Below, in pieces: positions 1-6,922 of a stretch of 9,470 nt of DNA (position 1 is the stretch's first letter; each line of letters begins with the position of its first letter). Below the pieces are notes generated by a model that saw only the letters and a program-made list of their open reading frames with translations, was not told where the DNA came from and ran no database searches. Source of the DNA: Alistipes sp. (lineage in GTDB: Bacteria; Bacteroidota; Bacteroidia; Bacteroidales; Rikenellaceae); NCBI GenBank assembly GCA_017380275.1, contig JAFOEH010000233.1:1-9470 (forward strand), in the 5' to 3' direction. A program made the translations under genes and the position numbers.

Positions 1-1
1 G

Positions 2-75
2 GATAACTTTTCACGAAGTAAAAGCGCGAATGCGTCCGTTTTACCGACGGCAAGCGTCGCACCCGAAAAGTTATC
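2..75. repeat. Inverted repeat, 11-bp arms, upstream of holB
   Basis: The arm GATAACTTTTC at 2-12 is matched exactly by its reverse complement GAAAAGTTATC at 65-75. The 52-nt spacer holds only a weak small hairpin (CCGT 36-39 with ACGG 47-50). The match stops at both ends of the arms. No credible gene covers it: the open frame starting at 30 runs into holB in the wrong frame. It could be part of a dispersed intergenic repeat, a protein-binding site, or the remains of a small element. The left edge coincides with the window start, so the true extent is unknown. Confidence 0.6.
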
Positions 76-92
76 ACCGCGCACATTTTGGC

Positions 93-119
93 TCCACCTT
101 TTGGGTGGCAAAAGGTGGA
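93..119. repeat. Perfect 11-bp hairpin in the holB leader
   Basis: TCCACCTTTTG (93-103) pairs without mismatch with CAAAAGGTGGA (109-119) around a 5-nt loop, GGTGG. The loop repeats the GGTGG of the right arm (114-118), so CCACC at 94-98 could pair with either copy and two folds compete. The hairpin ends 22 nt before the holB start. Neither strand has a U-run after the stem, so it is not a typical intrinsic terminator. Plausible roles are a leader RNA structure or an intergenic repeat unit. Confidence 0.65.
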
Positions 120-141
120 AAAAGAATTAAAAAACAAGAAA

Positions 142-1278
142 ATGAAATTTGCCGACATAATAGGCCACGAGGCACTGAAACGCCATCTGCGCGAGAGCAT
201 CTCACGCGGCCGCATCAGCCACGCCCAGCTCTTCACGGGCGCCGCAGGCACGGGTGCGCTGCCCTTGGCTATGGCCTATGCGCAGTACCTTAACTGCCCC
301 CACCGCACCGACGAGGATTCGTGTGGCGAGTGCCCCAGCTGCCGTCAGATGGAGCAGCTGGCCCACCCCGACATCCACTTCGTCTTCCCCGTCAATAAGC
401 AGGGCAAGAAGTCGGGCGAGGTGGTGCTGAGTGCCGATTTCCTCCCCCTCTGGCGCGAGACGATGGCCTCTACGGGCGGCTACTTTACCCCCGAGCAGTG
501 GTACGACCGCTTAGATCTTGGCAAGACACTGCGAGGCGTAATCTCAGCCAAGGAGGCCGATCAGATCATCCGCCGCCTCTCGTTCAAGTCATTCGAGTCC
601 GAGTATAAGGTTATGATCATCTGGCTACCCGAGACGATGAACGATGAGGCCTCGAACAAGATCCTCAAGATCCTCGAGGAGCCCTGGGAGAAGACCGTCT
701 TCCTTCTGGTCAGCGAGCGGCCCGACCTGCTGTTGCCGACCATTCTCTCGCGCACGCAGGAGGTGGCTGTCGATCGTCTCTCGGTCGAGGAGCTGATGCC
801 CTACGGCGTGGGCGACGAGCAGCAGCGCCGTAATATGGCACGTCTGGCTGCGGGCGATTTGATCGAGATGCGCCGTATGGCCGCCGGCGAGGAGGACGAC
901 TCCCGCCGCGAGAGCTTCGATCTGTTCTGCCGACTGATGCGCCTCTCGTACAACGACAAGCACCTCGAACTTATCGACTGGGCCGATGAGGTTGCCACCC
1001 TCACGCGCGAGCAGCAGCGCTCGATGCTGCGCCACGCGGCTCGCCTTTTGCGTGAGAGCTATATGTTGCACGCAGGCCTCGGCTCAATCAGCTACCTCTG
1101 GGGCGAGGAGGCTGCGTTCTGTAATAAGTTCGCACCCTTCATCGGCAACCAGAATATCGAGTACCTGATCTCGGAGATCGAGAGTGCTATGCGCCAAGTG
1201 AATCAGAACGGCAACGCAAGAATAATTTTTACTCACTTCGCCCTGGCGGTGAGTAAGCAAATCAACCGCCTTCGATGA
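142..1278 (+). CDS. holB: DNA polymerase III subunit delta'
   Basis: This is the clamp-loader subunit delta', 378 aa, which helps the gamma/tau complex load the sliding clamp during replication. The N-terminal AAA+ module begins MKFADIIGHEALKRHL. The Walker A position reads G33-AAGTGA-L40, with alanine where the lysine should be, so ATP binding or hydrolysis is not expected; delta' in E. coli is likewise not an ATPase. A zinc module follows with cysteines 52, 61, 64 and 67 (C-x8-C-x2-C-x2-C). The clamp-loader SRC motif appears as S203-R204-T205, in the context LPTILSRTQ. The C-terminal part should be the helical collar domain. The start at 142 is preferred over the in-frame ATG at 88: it gives the family N-terminus, is preceded by an A-rich stretch, and 88 lies just before the leader hairpin, which would then be coding. 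The stop overlaps folK (ATGA). Confidence 0.93.
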   Translation: MKFADIIGHEALKRHLRESISRGRISHAQLFTGAAGTGALPLAMAYAQYLNCPHRTDEDSCGECPSCRQMEQLAHPDIHFVFPVNKQGKKSGEVVLSADFLPLWRETMASTGGYFTPEQWYDRLDLGKTLRGVISAKEADQIIRRLSFKSFESEYKVMIIWLPETMNDEASNKILKILEEPWEKTVFLLVSERPDLLLPTILSRTQEVAVDRLSVEELMPYGVGDEQQRRNMARLAAGDLIEMRRMAAGEEDDSRRESFDLFCRLMRLSYNDKHLELIDWADEVATLTREQQRSMLRHAARLLRESYMLHAGLGSISYLWGEEAAFCNKFAPFIGNQNIEYLISEIESAMRQVNQNGNARIIFTHFALAVSKQINRLR

Positions 1279-1775
1279 GAGTAACTCTGCTTACAGGCAG
1301 CAATGCCCCCGATCGTGAGAAGATCCTTTGCCGCGCGGCCACGCTTTTGGTCGAGCGCATCGGATGCTTGGTGGCCCACTCGGCCATCTACACCACCTCG
1401 GCGTGGGGTTTTCATAGCGAGCGCGACTTCGCCAATCAAGCCCTCGTGCTGGAGACGGAGCTTGAACCTGAGCAAGTGCTCGACGAGGCTCTGGCCGTTG
1501 AGCAGATCGTAGGCCGCAACCGCGATGCCGAGAGCCGCGAGCGGGAGCTCACGGGCGAGCGATACGCCTCGCGCGTGGTGGATGTCGATATTATCCTGTG
1601 CGAGGATCGCGTCATCTTTACGCCACGCCTTCAGGTGCCGCACCCGCTGATGCACGAGCGCGAGTTTGTCTTGCAGCCGCTGAGCGAGATTATGGCTACG
1701 GAGCGCCATCCGCTCTTGGGCCTGACCATTGAAGAACTATACAACGCATTGAAGGCTAATGCGCAAAAAATATGA
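1275..1775 (+). CDS. folK: 2-amino-4-hydroxy-6-hydroxymethyldihydropteridine diphosphokinase (HPPK)
   Basis: HPPK transfers pyrophosphate from ATP to 6-hydroxymethyl-7,8-dihydropterin, the step before dihydropteroate synthase in folate synthesis; it is cytosolic. The 166-aa product has the family landmarks in order: GSN at 8-10, Y39-TTSAWGF-46 for the pterin pocket, E76-QIVGRNR-83, the magnesium-binding D103-V-D105 in SRVVDVDIIL, and VPHPLMHEREFVLQPL at 121-136. The stretch between GRNR and RVVDVD is several residues longer than in E. coli HPPK, in a loop that varies in the family. It starts inside the stop of holB (ATGA) and its own stop overlaps the next gene, so translational coupling is likely on both sides. 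No fused deoxynucleoside kinase or dihydroneopterin aldolase domain is present. Confidence 0.94.
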   Translation: MRVTLLTGSNAPDREKILCRAATLLVERIGCLVAHSAIYTTSAWGFHSERDFANQALVLETELEPEQVLDEALAVEQIVGRNRDAESRERELTGERYASRVVDVDIILCEDRVIFTPRLQVPHPLMHEREFVLQPLSEIMATERHPLLGLTIEELYNALKANAQKI

Positions 1776-2308
1776 TTATGAAACTGAAGATCAAACATAT
1801 CGCCATCGTGCTGCTGTTGGGAGCTGCTCTGCAGAGCTGCTTTAAGGATGTTATCACCTATACCGACTACCGCATCGCCATCCTGAACCAAACCACTTCG
1901 GGCGGCCAGACCACACCTGCCACTCTTATCGACTCCTACGCCTACTATGTCGATACCACCGATTGGTCGGTTCTCTCGTACGATGATGCCCTCGCTGGCC
2001 GCATCACCAACAAAACAACGGGCGAGGTCCGCACCGAGCCCGACGTGTGGGGCACGTTCGACTCGGCAGCCGAGTTCCAGACGACGATCCATCTGGAGCA
2101 GCCCATCTCGATGCTCGTCGTGGTCGATCCCGATCTTCGACTCTACGCCTACCGTAAATACGAACTGCCCGAGAATCTCGATCAGGTGCTCACGCGTCTG
2201 ACGCTCTCGTCGTGGCGAGCCTCGCACGCAGCCTCGGGCTGGCAGGTGGAGAATGACTTTTACACCGAGGAGAATGAAGCCTCGGCCGATGATATAACCC
2301 AAAACTAA
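1772..2308 (+). CDS. Small lipoprotein of unknown function
   Basis: I do not recognise the family. The 178-aa product opens with a basic n-region (KLKIK), a hydrophobic stretch and a lipobox ALQSC with Cys23 as the expected lipidated residue, so it should be an envelope lipoprotein. After the cysteine come F, K, D: a partial match to the K/D/E-rich signals that send Bacteroidetes lipoproteins to the cell surface. The mature part is about 155 residues with no further membrane segment and only this one cysteine; the second half contains a YAYRKYELPENL segment and the C-terminus is acidic. Two starts are possible: 1772, giving MIMK and the ATGA overlap with folK, or 1778, giving MKLK; both retain the signal peptide. 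The junction ties it to holB-folK, but nothing in the sequence links it to folate or replication. Confidence 0.8.
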   Translation: MIMKLKIKHIAIVLLLGAALQSCFKDVITYTDYRIAILNQTTSGGQTTPATLIDSYAYYVDTTDWSVLSYDDALAGRITNKTTGEVRTEPDVWGTFDSAAEFQTTIHLEQPISMLVVVDPDLRLYAYRKYELPENLDQVLTRLTLSSWRASHAASGWQVENDFYTEENEASADDITQN

Positions 2309-2325
2309 AGAAAACCCTCTCGACG

Positions 2326-4434
2326 ATGAGAATTAATTTCACCCCCATATTCCGCCTTCAGCGTCTGGCCACCTTTGCCGTGTTGCTCTTCTTTGGCGGG
2401 GCTTTTCTCTCACAGTGTGCCTCAATCGGCACCCCTACGGGTGGTCCGCGCGACACGCTGCCCCCCGCTGTTGTGGCTGTTACGCCCGAGCTTAACGCAA
2501 CCAACTTCCGAGGCGACCGCATCTACCTCGCCTTCAACGAGTATGTCCAGCTCAAGGATCAGCAGAAGGAGATCTACACCTCGCCCGCAATGCGCAAGAA
2601 GCCGACCGTCTCGCTCCGAGGCCGAGGCGTATCGGTAGAGCTTGAGCCCGACTCGCTCGACGAGAACACCACCTACGCCATTGAGTTCGGCTCGGCCGTG
2701 GCCGACAATAACGAGGGTAACCCCCTGAGTGGCTTGCGCTACGTCTTCTCGACAGGCCCCACTATCGACTCGCTCGTGATGTCGGGCTACACGGAGGATA
2801 GCGAGAAGGCCGACTCGCTGGGCCGCACGTTTGTCTATTTCTTCGAGGCCGACTCGATCGAGACACCCCGCGACTACGACTCGACGATGTTCAAGTATAA
2901 GCCCTCGAAGATCGCCCGCTCGCAGCGCAACGGTATCTTCATCGCGCAGAACCTGAAGCCCGTGCGTTACCGCATCTATGCCTACTACGACAGCAACGAC
3001 AACCAATCCTACGAGCCCTCGATCGACAAGGTCGGCTTCCTCGATAGCGTATATAACCCCACCGCGATGCCCGACTTCGCCATCTGGTACGATTCGGTTC
3101 GCCGCTACCCCTCGGCTGATCCGCAGCTCTACCTGCGTATGTTCACCGACGTGAGCTTCTCGCGTCAGAACCTGCAGCAGGCTACGCGCCCCGAGCAGCA
3201 TAAGATTATGCTCCACTTCGGCGCTGCCCGTCCGCAGATCGACTCTATCGTAATCGACGGCGTTCCCTCGGATCACATCATCAAGGAGCCTACGACCATC
3301 GGCCGTGACACCATCGCACTGTGGCTCAACGTACCCTCGGCCGATCTTCCCGATACCCTCCGAGGCAGCATCACATACCTTCAGCACGACTCTCTGCGAG
3401 TACTTCGCCCCGTAACCGAGCCTCTTAAAGTGTCGTGGCGTCTGGTCGAGACGCGCGAGCAGGAGCGCGAGCGTGAGCGTCAGGAGCGTGAGCGCGAGAA
3501 GGCCGAGGCCGAAGGTCGCGAGTGGACTCCGCCCGCACAGAGCACCAAGTTCAAGATCGTTGCTCCTACGGGCAAGACCGAGGTCAATCCCGAGCAGGAT
3601 CTCGAGCTGGAGTTCCAGACTCCTTTGTCGCACTTCGACTCTACAGCTGTTCAGCTGCTCTCGTGGAGCGACAAGAAGGATACGTTGCGCGAGCGCCTGC
3701 ACTTCATCCCCGACTCTATCTCGCCGCGTAAGTGGCGTGTACGCTCACGCTGGCTTGCCGAGCGCGAGTATAAACTCTTCTTCCCGCAGGGCTCTTTGGC
3801 CGACATTGCGGGCGAGAAGAATGACTCTACGACCATCAACCTCTCCGTTGCCGATATTGCCAAGTTCGCTACGCTGAAGCTGAAGGTCATCCCGCGCGTG
3901 CCGACTGCCGAGTATATCATCCAGTTCCTCAATAGCTCGAATAAGGTCGAGCGCGAGCTGCTGCACATCGGCGAGGGCGAGCACACGATCAACTACATCC
4001 CCGCCGGCGATATGCGTATGCGCATCGTCGAGGATCTCAACGCCAACGGCAAGTGGGATTCGGGCAATCTTGTCGAGCGTCGCCAGAGCGAGCGTGCCGA
4101 GTTCTACAAGAACGAGAGCGAGGAGGAGACCTTCACCACCAAGACGGGCTGGGAGTTCGAGTTCACGCTCGATATGGCTCGCCTGTTTGCTCCCGTGACG
4201 ATGGAGCAGCTCATCGAGCGCCTGGATAAGCGCGAGGCTGCACGTCTTCAGAAGGAGGAGGAGCGTCGCCGCGAGGAGGCGCTGAAGAAGAGTCAGGAGG
4301 GCCACAACCACTCCTCATCGTCGGGCGGTATGGGCCTCGGCGGCGGAATGAGCGGTATGGGCGGCCTCGGCGGAATGATGGGCGGTGGCTCGGCTGGCGG
4401 CCGTCAGACAATCTCGAGCAGTGGAATGCGTTAA
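2326..4434 (+). CDS. Ig-like (SbsA/Big_5) domain lipoprotein
   Basis: A 702-aa envelope lipoprotein: hydrophobic segment 14-28, lipobox LSQC with Cys31, then PTGGPRDTLPP, a start typical of a widespread Bacteroidetes family. Residues about 46-141 form a Big_5 (SbsA-type) Ig-like domain (NEYVQL to YVFSTGP). Two acidic loops resemble calcium-binding loops: D222-SNDNQSYEP and D570-LNANGKWD-578. A strongly charged Arg/Glu stretch lies around 374-395, a second charged, probably helical segment spans about 628-658, and the protein ends in a 44-residue tail (659-702) rich in Gly, Met and Ser. No export-type acidic run follows Cys31 (ASIG), so a periplasm-facing position is more likely than the surface. 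The role is not established; binding or a structural envelope role is inference. It follows the previous gene after 17 nt and precedes the barrel gene by 12 nt, fitting co-transcription. Confidence 0.87.
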   Translation: MRINFTPIFRLQRLATFAVLLFFGGAFLSQCASIGTPTGGPRDTLPPAVVAVTPELNATNFRGDRIYLAFNEYVQLKDQQKEIYTSPAMRKKPTVSLRGRGVSVELEPDSLDENTTYAIEFGSAVADNNEGNPLSGLRYVFSTGPTIDSLVMSGYTEDSEKADSLGRTFVYFFEADSIETPRDYDSTMFKYKPSKIARSQRNGIFIAQNLKPVRYRIYAYYDSNDNQSYEPSIDKVGFLDSVYNPTAMPDFAIWYDSVRRYPSADPQLYLRMFTDVSFSRQNLQQATRPEQHKIMLHFGAARPQIDSIVIDGVPSDHIIKEPTTIGRDTIALWLNVPSADLPDTLRGSITYLQHDSLRVLRPVTEPLKVSWRLVETREQERERERQEREREKAEAEGREWTPPAQSTKFKIVAPTGKTEVNPEQDLELEFQTPLSHFDSTAVQLLSWSDKKDTLRERLHFIPDSISPRKWRVRSRWLAEREYKLFFPQGSLADIAGEKNDSTTINLSVADIAKFATLKLKVIPRVPTAEYIIQFLNSSNKVERELLHIGEGEHTINYIPAGDMRMRIVEDLNANGKWDSGNLVERRQSERAEFYKNESEEETFTTKTGWEFEFTLDMARLFAPVTMEQLIERLDKREAARLQKEEERRREEALKKSQEGHNHSSSSGGMGLGGGMSGMGGLGGMMGGGSAGGRQTISSSGMR

Positions 4435-4446
4435 AATCGTAGAATT

Positions 4447-5271
4447 ATGAAGATCAGAAACTCAATACTTAAACTCTCTTTCGCGGTGCTGTTTGCCCTT
4501 GGGGCCCTCACGGCCTCGGCACAGCATACGTTTGGTGTGTCGGGTGGTATGGGTGCTTCGACAATCCGCCTCTACCCCAAGTACGAAACCAAGATGGTAC
4601 TCGGTGGCACCAACTTCGGCCTCTCGTGGCGATACTACTCGCTGCCCCGATTTGTGGGAGCGGTGGGCCTCGATCTGGAGTATATGCAGCGCGGCTTCTC
4701 CTACGGCTACGCCTACTCCTCGTCGATGGACGAGAATGGTATGGAGGTGCGCGACTACGCCTTCTATACCCGCCGTCTGAACTCCATTATGTTGCCAATG
4801 GTGTGGCAGCCGCACGTCTATCTTGCCAACAACCACATCCGCCTCTACCTCGAGGCCGCCTTTACGATCTCCTATAACTTCGGAGGCGACTACGAGTATG
4901 AGAATACGGGCCAGACGGGCCCCTACGATTGGCGTCTGGAGCGCGACAACCGCTGGAACTACGGCCTTGCCGGTGGCGGAGGCTTCGCGTTGCTGTTTGG
5001 CCGCTATGAGTTGGGCGTGCGTGCGCGTTACTACTTCGGCTATGCCGATGTGCTGCGCAACCTGAATAAATACTACGACAACGCCACCGATGGTCCCGAG
5101 AACCCCTTCATCTCTACTCCGTTGCGCTCGCCGCTGGATAATATCAACCTCAGCGTGACGCTTGCCTACTGCTTCAATAAGGAGGGCTTCGACGAGTGGT
5201 TCTACAAACCTCGCCGCCGCGACCGCCGCACCAGGGAGTTTAAGTTCTCGCAGTCGGGAGATATGCAATAG
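4447..5271 (+). CDS. Outer-membrane beta-barrel protein (PorT-like family)
   Basis: A 274-aa exported protein with a type I signal peptide: basic start MKIRNSILK, hydrophobic core, and a likely cut after A25 in TASA|QHTFG. The mature chain alternates hydrophobic, aromatic and glycine-rich segments (GVSGGMGAS, LSWRYYSL, GLAGGGGFALLFGRYELGVRARYYF), as in small outer-membrane barrels of Bacteroidetes. The last strand appears to be INLSVTLAYCF, ending near residue 243. It is not the true C-terminus: about 31 residues follow, including the basic run RRRDRR (256-261), and should lie in the periplasm. It sits 12 nt after the Ig-like lipoprotein, so the two could be made together and might interact; that is inference. 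Assignment to PorT itself is not supported; only the general fold is. Confidence 0.78.
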   Translation: MKIRNSILKLSFAVLFALGALTASAQHTFGVSGGMGASTIRLYPKYETKMVLGGTNFGLSWRYYSLPRFVGAVGLDLEYMQRGFSYGYAYSSSMDENGMEVRDYAFYTRRLNSIMLPMVWQPHVYLANNHIRLYLEAAFTISYNFGGDYEYENTGQTGPYDWRLERDNRWNYGLAGGGGFALLFGRYELGVRARYYFGYADVLRNLNKYYDNATDGPENPFISTPLRSPLDNINLSVTLAYCFNKEGFDEWFYKPRRRDRRTREFKFSQSGDMQ

Positions 5272-5332
5272 AAGAAGTTTTCGTAAGAATTATTATACGC
5301 CATTACCGCAAATAAAGTAAATGCATAAAAAT
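5272..5332 (+). other. AT-rich intergenic gap before rbfA
   Basis: This is the longest gap between genes after the holB leader and is much richer in A and T than the genes on either side. A promoter here would explain separate expression of rbfA and the genes after it. I could not find the Bacteroidetes pair of boxes (TTTG near -33 and TAnnTTTG near -7) with proper spacing, nor a stem followed by a U-run, so neither promoter nor terminator is called. Confidence 0.35.
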
Positions 5333-5683
5333 ATGGAAGCAGTACAGACTACACGTCAGCAGAAGATCGCGCGTCAGATTCAGCGCGACATCGCCGAGAT
5401 TCTCCAGAAGGAGTGTCGTGGCATAGGTGCGGGAGCGATGATCACGGTTACGACCGTTCGCGTCTCGCCCGATTTTGCCTACGCCAAGATCTACTTCAGC
5501 ATCTTCCCCTTCGACCGCAACGCGGCAGTTATGGAGGAGCTGGAGAAGAATAATTGGCTCATTCGCCGCGAGCTGGGCAAGCGCATCCGCAATCAGCTCA
5601 AGATTGTCCCCGAGTTGCAGTTCTTCCTCGACGACTCGCTGGAGTATATCGAGAATATCGACTCGCTGCTCAAGGAGGAGTAA
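5333..5683 (+). CDS. rbfA: Ribosome-binding factor A
   Basis: RbfA binds the 30S subunit and helps process the 5' end of 16S rRNA during late maturation and cold adaptation. The 116-aa product is a single KH-like domain: an N-terminal helix with TTRQQKIARQIQRDIAEIL, the strand ITVTTVRVSPDFAYAKIYFS, and the C-terminal signature RRELGKRIRNQLKIVPELQFFLDDS. The length is usual for the family. Two in-frame starts exist, at 5321 (MHKNMEAV) and 5333 (MEAV). The second is preferred because the family begins close to the TTRQ helix and it has an A-rich leader, but the sequence does not settle this. It is followed 24 nt later by the FtsX-like permease. Confidence 0.93.
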   Translation: MEAVQTTRQQKIARQIQRDIAEILQKECRGIGAGAMITVTTVRVSPDFAYAKIYFSIFPFDRNAAVMEELEKNNWLIRRELGKRIRNQLKIVPELQFFLDDSLEYIENIDSLLKEE

Positions 5684-5707
5684 GACCGTAAAACGCAACG
5701 CGCCACG

Positions 5708-6922
5708 ATGAATCTCCGCTATTTCATAGCCGCCCGATATATCCTATCGCCGAAATCCCACTCGGTGATAAACCTCATTTCGGGTGTGAGCGTCGTGGCT
5801 ATGGCTGTCCCCGTGGCGGCTATCATCCTGCTGCTCTCGATTTTCAATGGTCTGGAGCAGATGGTGGGCGATATGTATCTCGATGTCGATGCCGACCTCT
5901 CGATCTCGCCTGCCGAGGGCACAACCTTCGATGTTGCGACGGTCGATGCCGCCGCCCTGCGTGAGGTCGATGGCGTTGAGGCCCTCTCGTTCGTGCTTCG
6001 TCAGACTGCTATGGTCGAGTCGGGCGAAGGACGCACCTTTGCCGAGGTGGTGGGTGTCGATGAGGCCTATAAGGATGTTGTGGCTGTCGCCAAATACGTT
6101 CTATCGGGCGACTACGCACTTCAGAGTGACGATCAACCGATGGCTGTAGCTGCTCACGGCGTTATGCGCGATTTGGGTATGCTGCGCCAGACGGCCATTG
6201 GCGAGAGTGTGCGATTGTATTCGATCAACCGTGCCCGCTTCTCGTCGCTGCTGCCTGTCGGAGGCTATACCCGCCGCGAGCTACCCATCGCAGGAATCTA
6301 CGGTCCGCCCGAGGATCACGGCTCGATGCTGCTGATCCCGCTCGCCTCGGCCCAGAGCCTCTTTGCCTACCCCGACCGAGCCTCGTCGGTTGAGGTGCGC
6401 CTCTCGCCCTCGGCCGATATGGATGCTGTGGCCGAGAGAGTAACGAAGCTGGTGGGCAACAGTTTCGAGGTGCGCACACGCTTCGAGAGCAACTCGCTCT
6501 ACCGCCTTATGGCACTCGAGAAGTGGGGAGTGTTTTTTATCGCGGCGCTGGTTATGCTCGTCGCTTCGCTCTCGGTCGTGGGCACGCTGGTGATGATTGT
6601 AATCGACAAGCAGCACGATATCCAAACCCTACGCACGATGGGAGCAAGTGAGAGCCTCGTTCGCGGCATCTTCCTCGGTGAGGGCCGACTGATGGCTCTG
6701 CTGAGCCTTGTGATAGGTGTGGTGTTGGGCCTGCTGCTCACGCTGCTGCAACAACATTTTGGTATGGTGCGTATCGATGCGCCGTCGCTTGCCGTCAATA
6801 GTTTCCCCGTAGAGCTGCAGTGGCAGGATATGGTGCTGACGGTGGTGAGCTACCTTGCGATCTCCTATTTAGTTATTAATCTGACGGTTCGTTCCGTTAT
6901 GAGTTATAAATCAAACCGATGA
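5708..6922 (+). CDS. FtsX-like ABC transporter permease (LolC/LolE type)
   Basis: A 404-aa inner-membrane permease of the lipoprotein-release class. It has one N-terminal membrane segment (about 20-46) followed by the FNGLEQ motif, a large periplasmic MacB-like domain (about 48-267), and three C-terminal segments (about 275-299, 328-347 and 375-394). The cytoplasmic loop KQHDIQTLRTMGAS (301-314) is the coupling region that contacts the ATPase in this family. The usual C-terminal YP...P..ALRYE signature of LolC/E is not evident: the chain ends INLTVRSVMSYKSNR. The ATP-binding partner (LolD type) is not in this window and must be encoded elsewhere. Expected role: extracting outer-membrane lipoproteins from the inner membrane, inferred from family and fitting the many lipoprotein genes around it. 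The stop overlaps the next start (ATGA). Confidence 0.88.
   Translation: MNLRYFIAARYILSPKSHSVINLISGVSVVAMAVPVAAIILLLSIFNGLEQMVGDMYLDVDADLSISPAEGTTFDVATVDAAALREVDGVEALSFVLRQTAMVESGEGRTFAEVVGVDEAYKDVVAVAKYVLSGDYALQSDDQPMAVAAHGVMRDLGMLRQTAIGESVRLYSINRARFSSLLPVGGYTRRELPIAGIYGPPEDHGSMLLIPLASAQSLFAYPDRASSVEVRLSPSADMDAVAERVTKLVGNSFEVRTRFESNSLYRLMALEKWGVFFIAALVMLVASLSVVGTLVMIVIDKQHDIQTLRTMGASESLVRGIFLGEGRLMALLSLVIGVVLGLLLTLLQQHFGMVRIDAPSLAVNSFPVELQWQDMVLTVVSYLAISYLVINLTVRSVMSYKSNR

Noticed and set aside
83..90. ACATTTTG as a Bacteroidetes -7 promoter box before holB
   Set aside because: Only the TTTG half matches TAnnTTTG, and no TTTG box is found at the right distance upstream.
93..119. The hairpin as an intrinsic terminator of an upstream gene
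   Set aside because: No U-run follows the stem on either strand; on the + strand it is followed by A-rich sequence.
30..293. An 87-codon + strand frame across the leader into holB
   Set aside because: It reads through both inverted repeats and then overlaps holB in another frame. It is better explained as chance coding of a repeat.
142..1278. Loss of the Walker A lysine in holB as a sign of a broken gene
   Set aside because: Delta' subunits are naturally inactive as ATPases. The rest of the gene, including the zinc module, is intact.
2422..3702. A 426-codon open frame on the minus strand
   Set aside because: It lies antisense to the clear Ig-like lipoprotein gene. GC-rich codon use leaves stops rare on the other strand, and the translation shows no recognisable motif.
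4462..5268. A 268-codon minus-strand frame, and a similar 267-codon one at 6946-7749
   Set aside because: Both mirror well-supported + strand genes with signal peptides and have no family features of their own.
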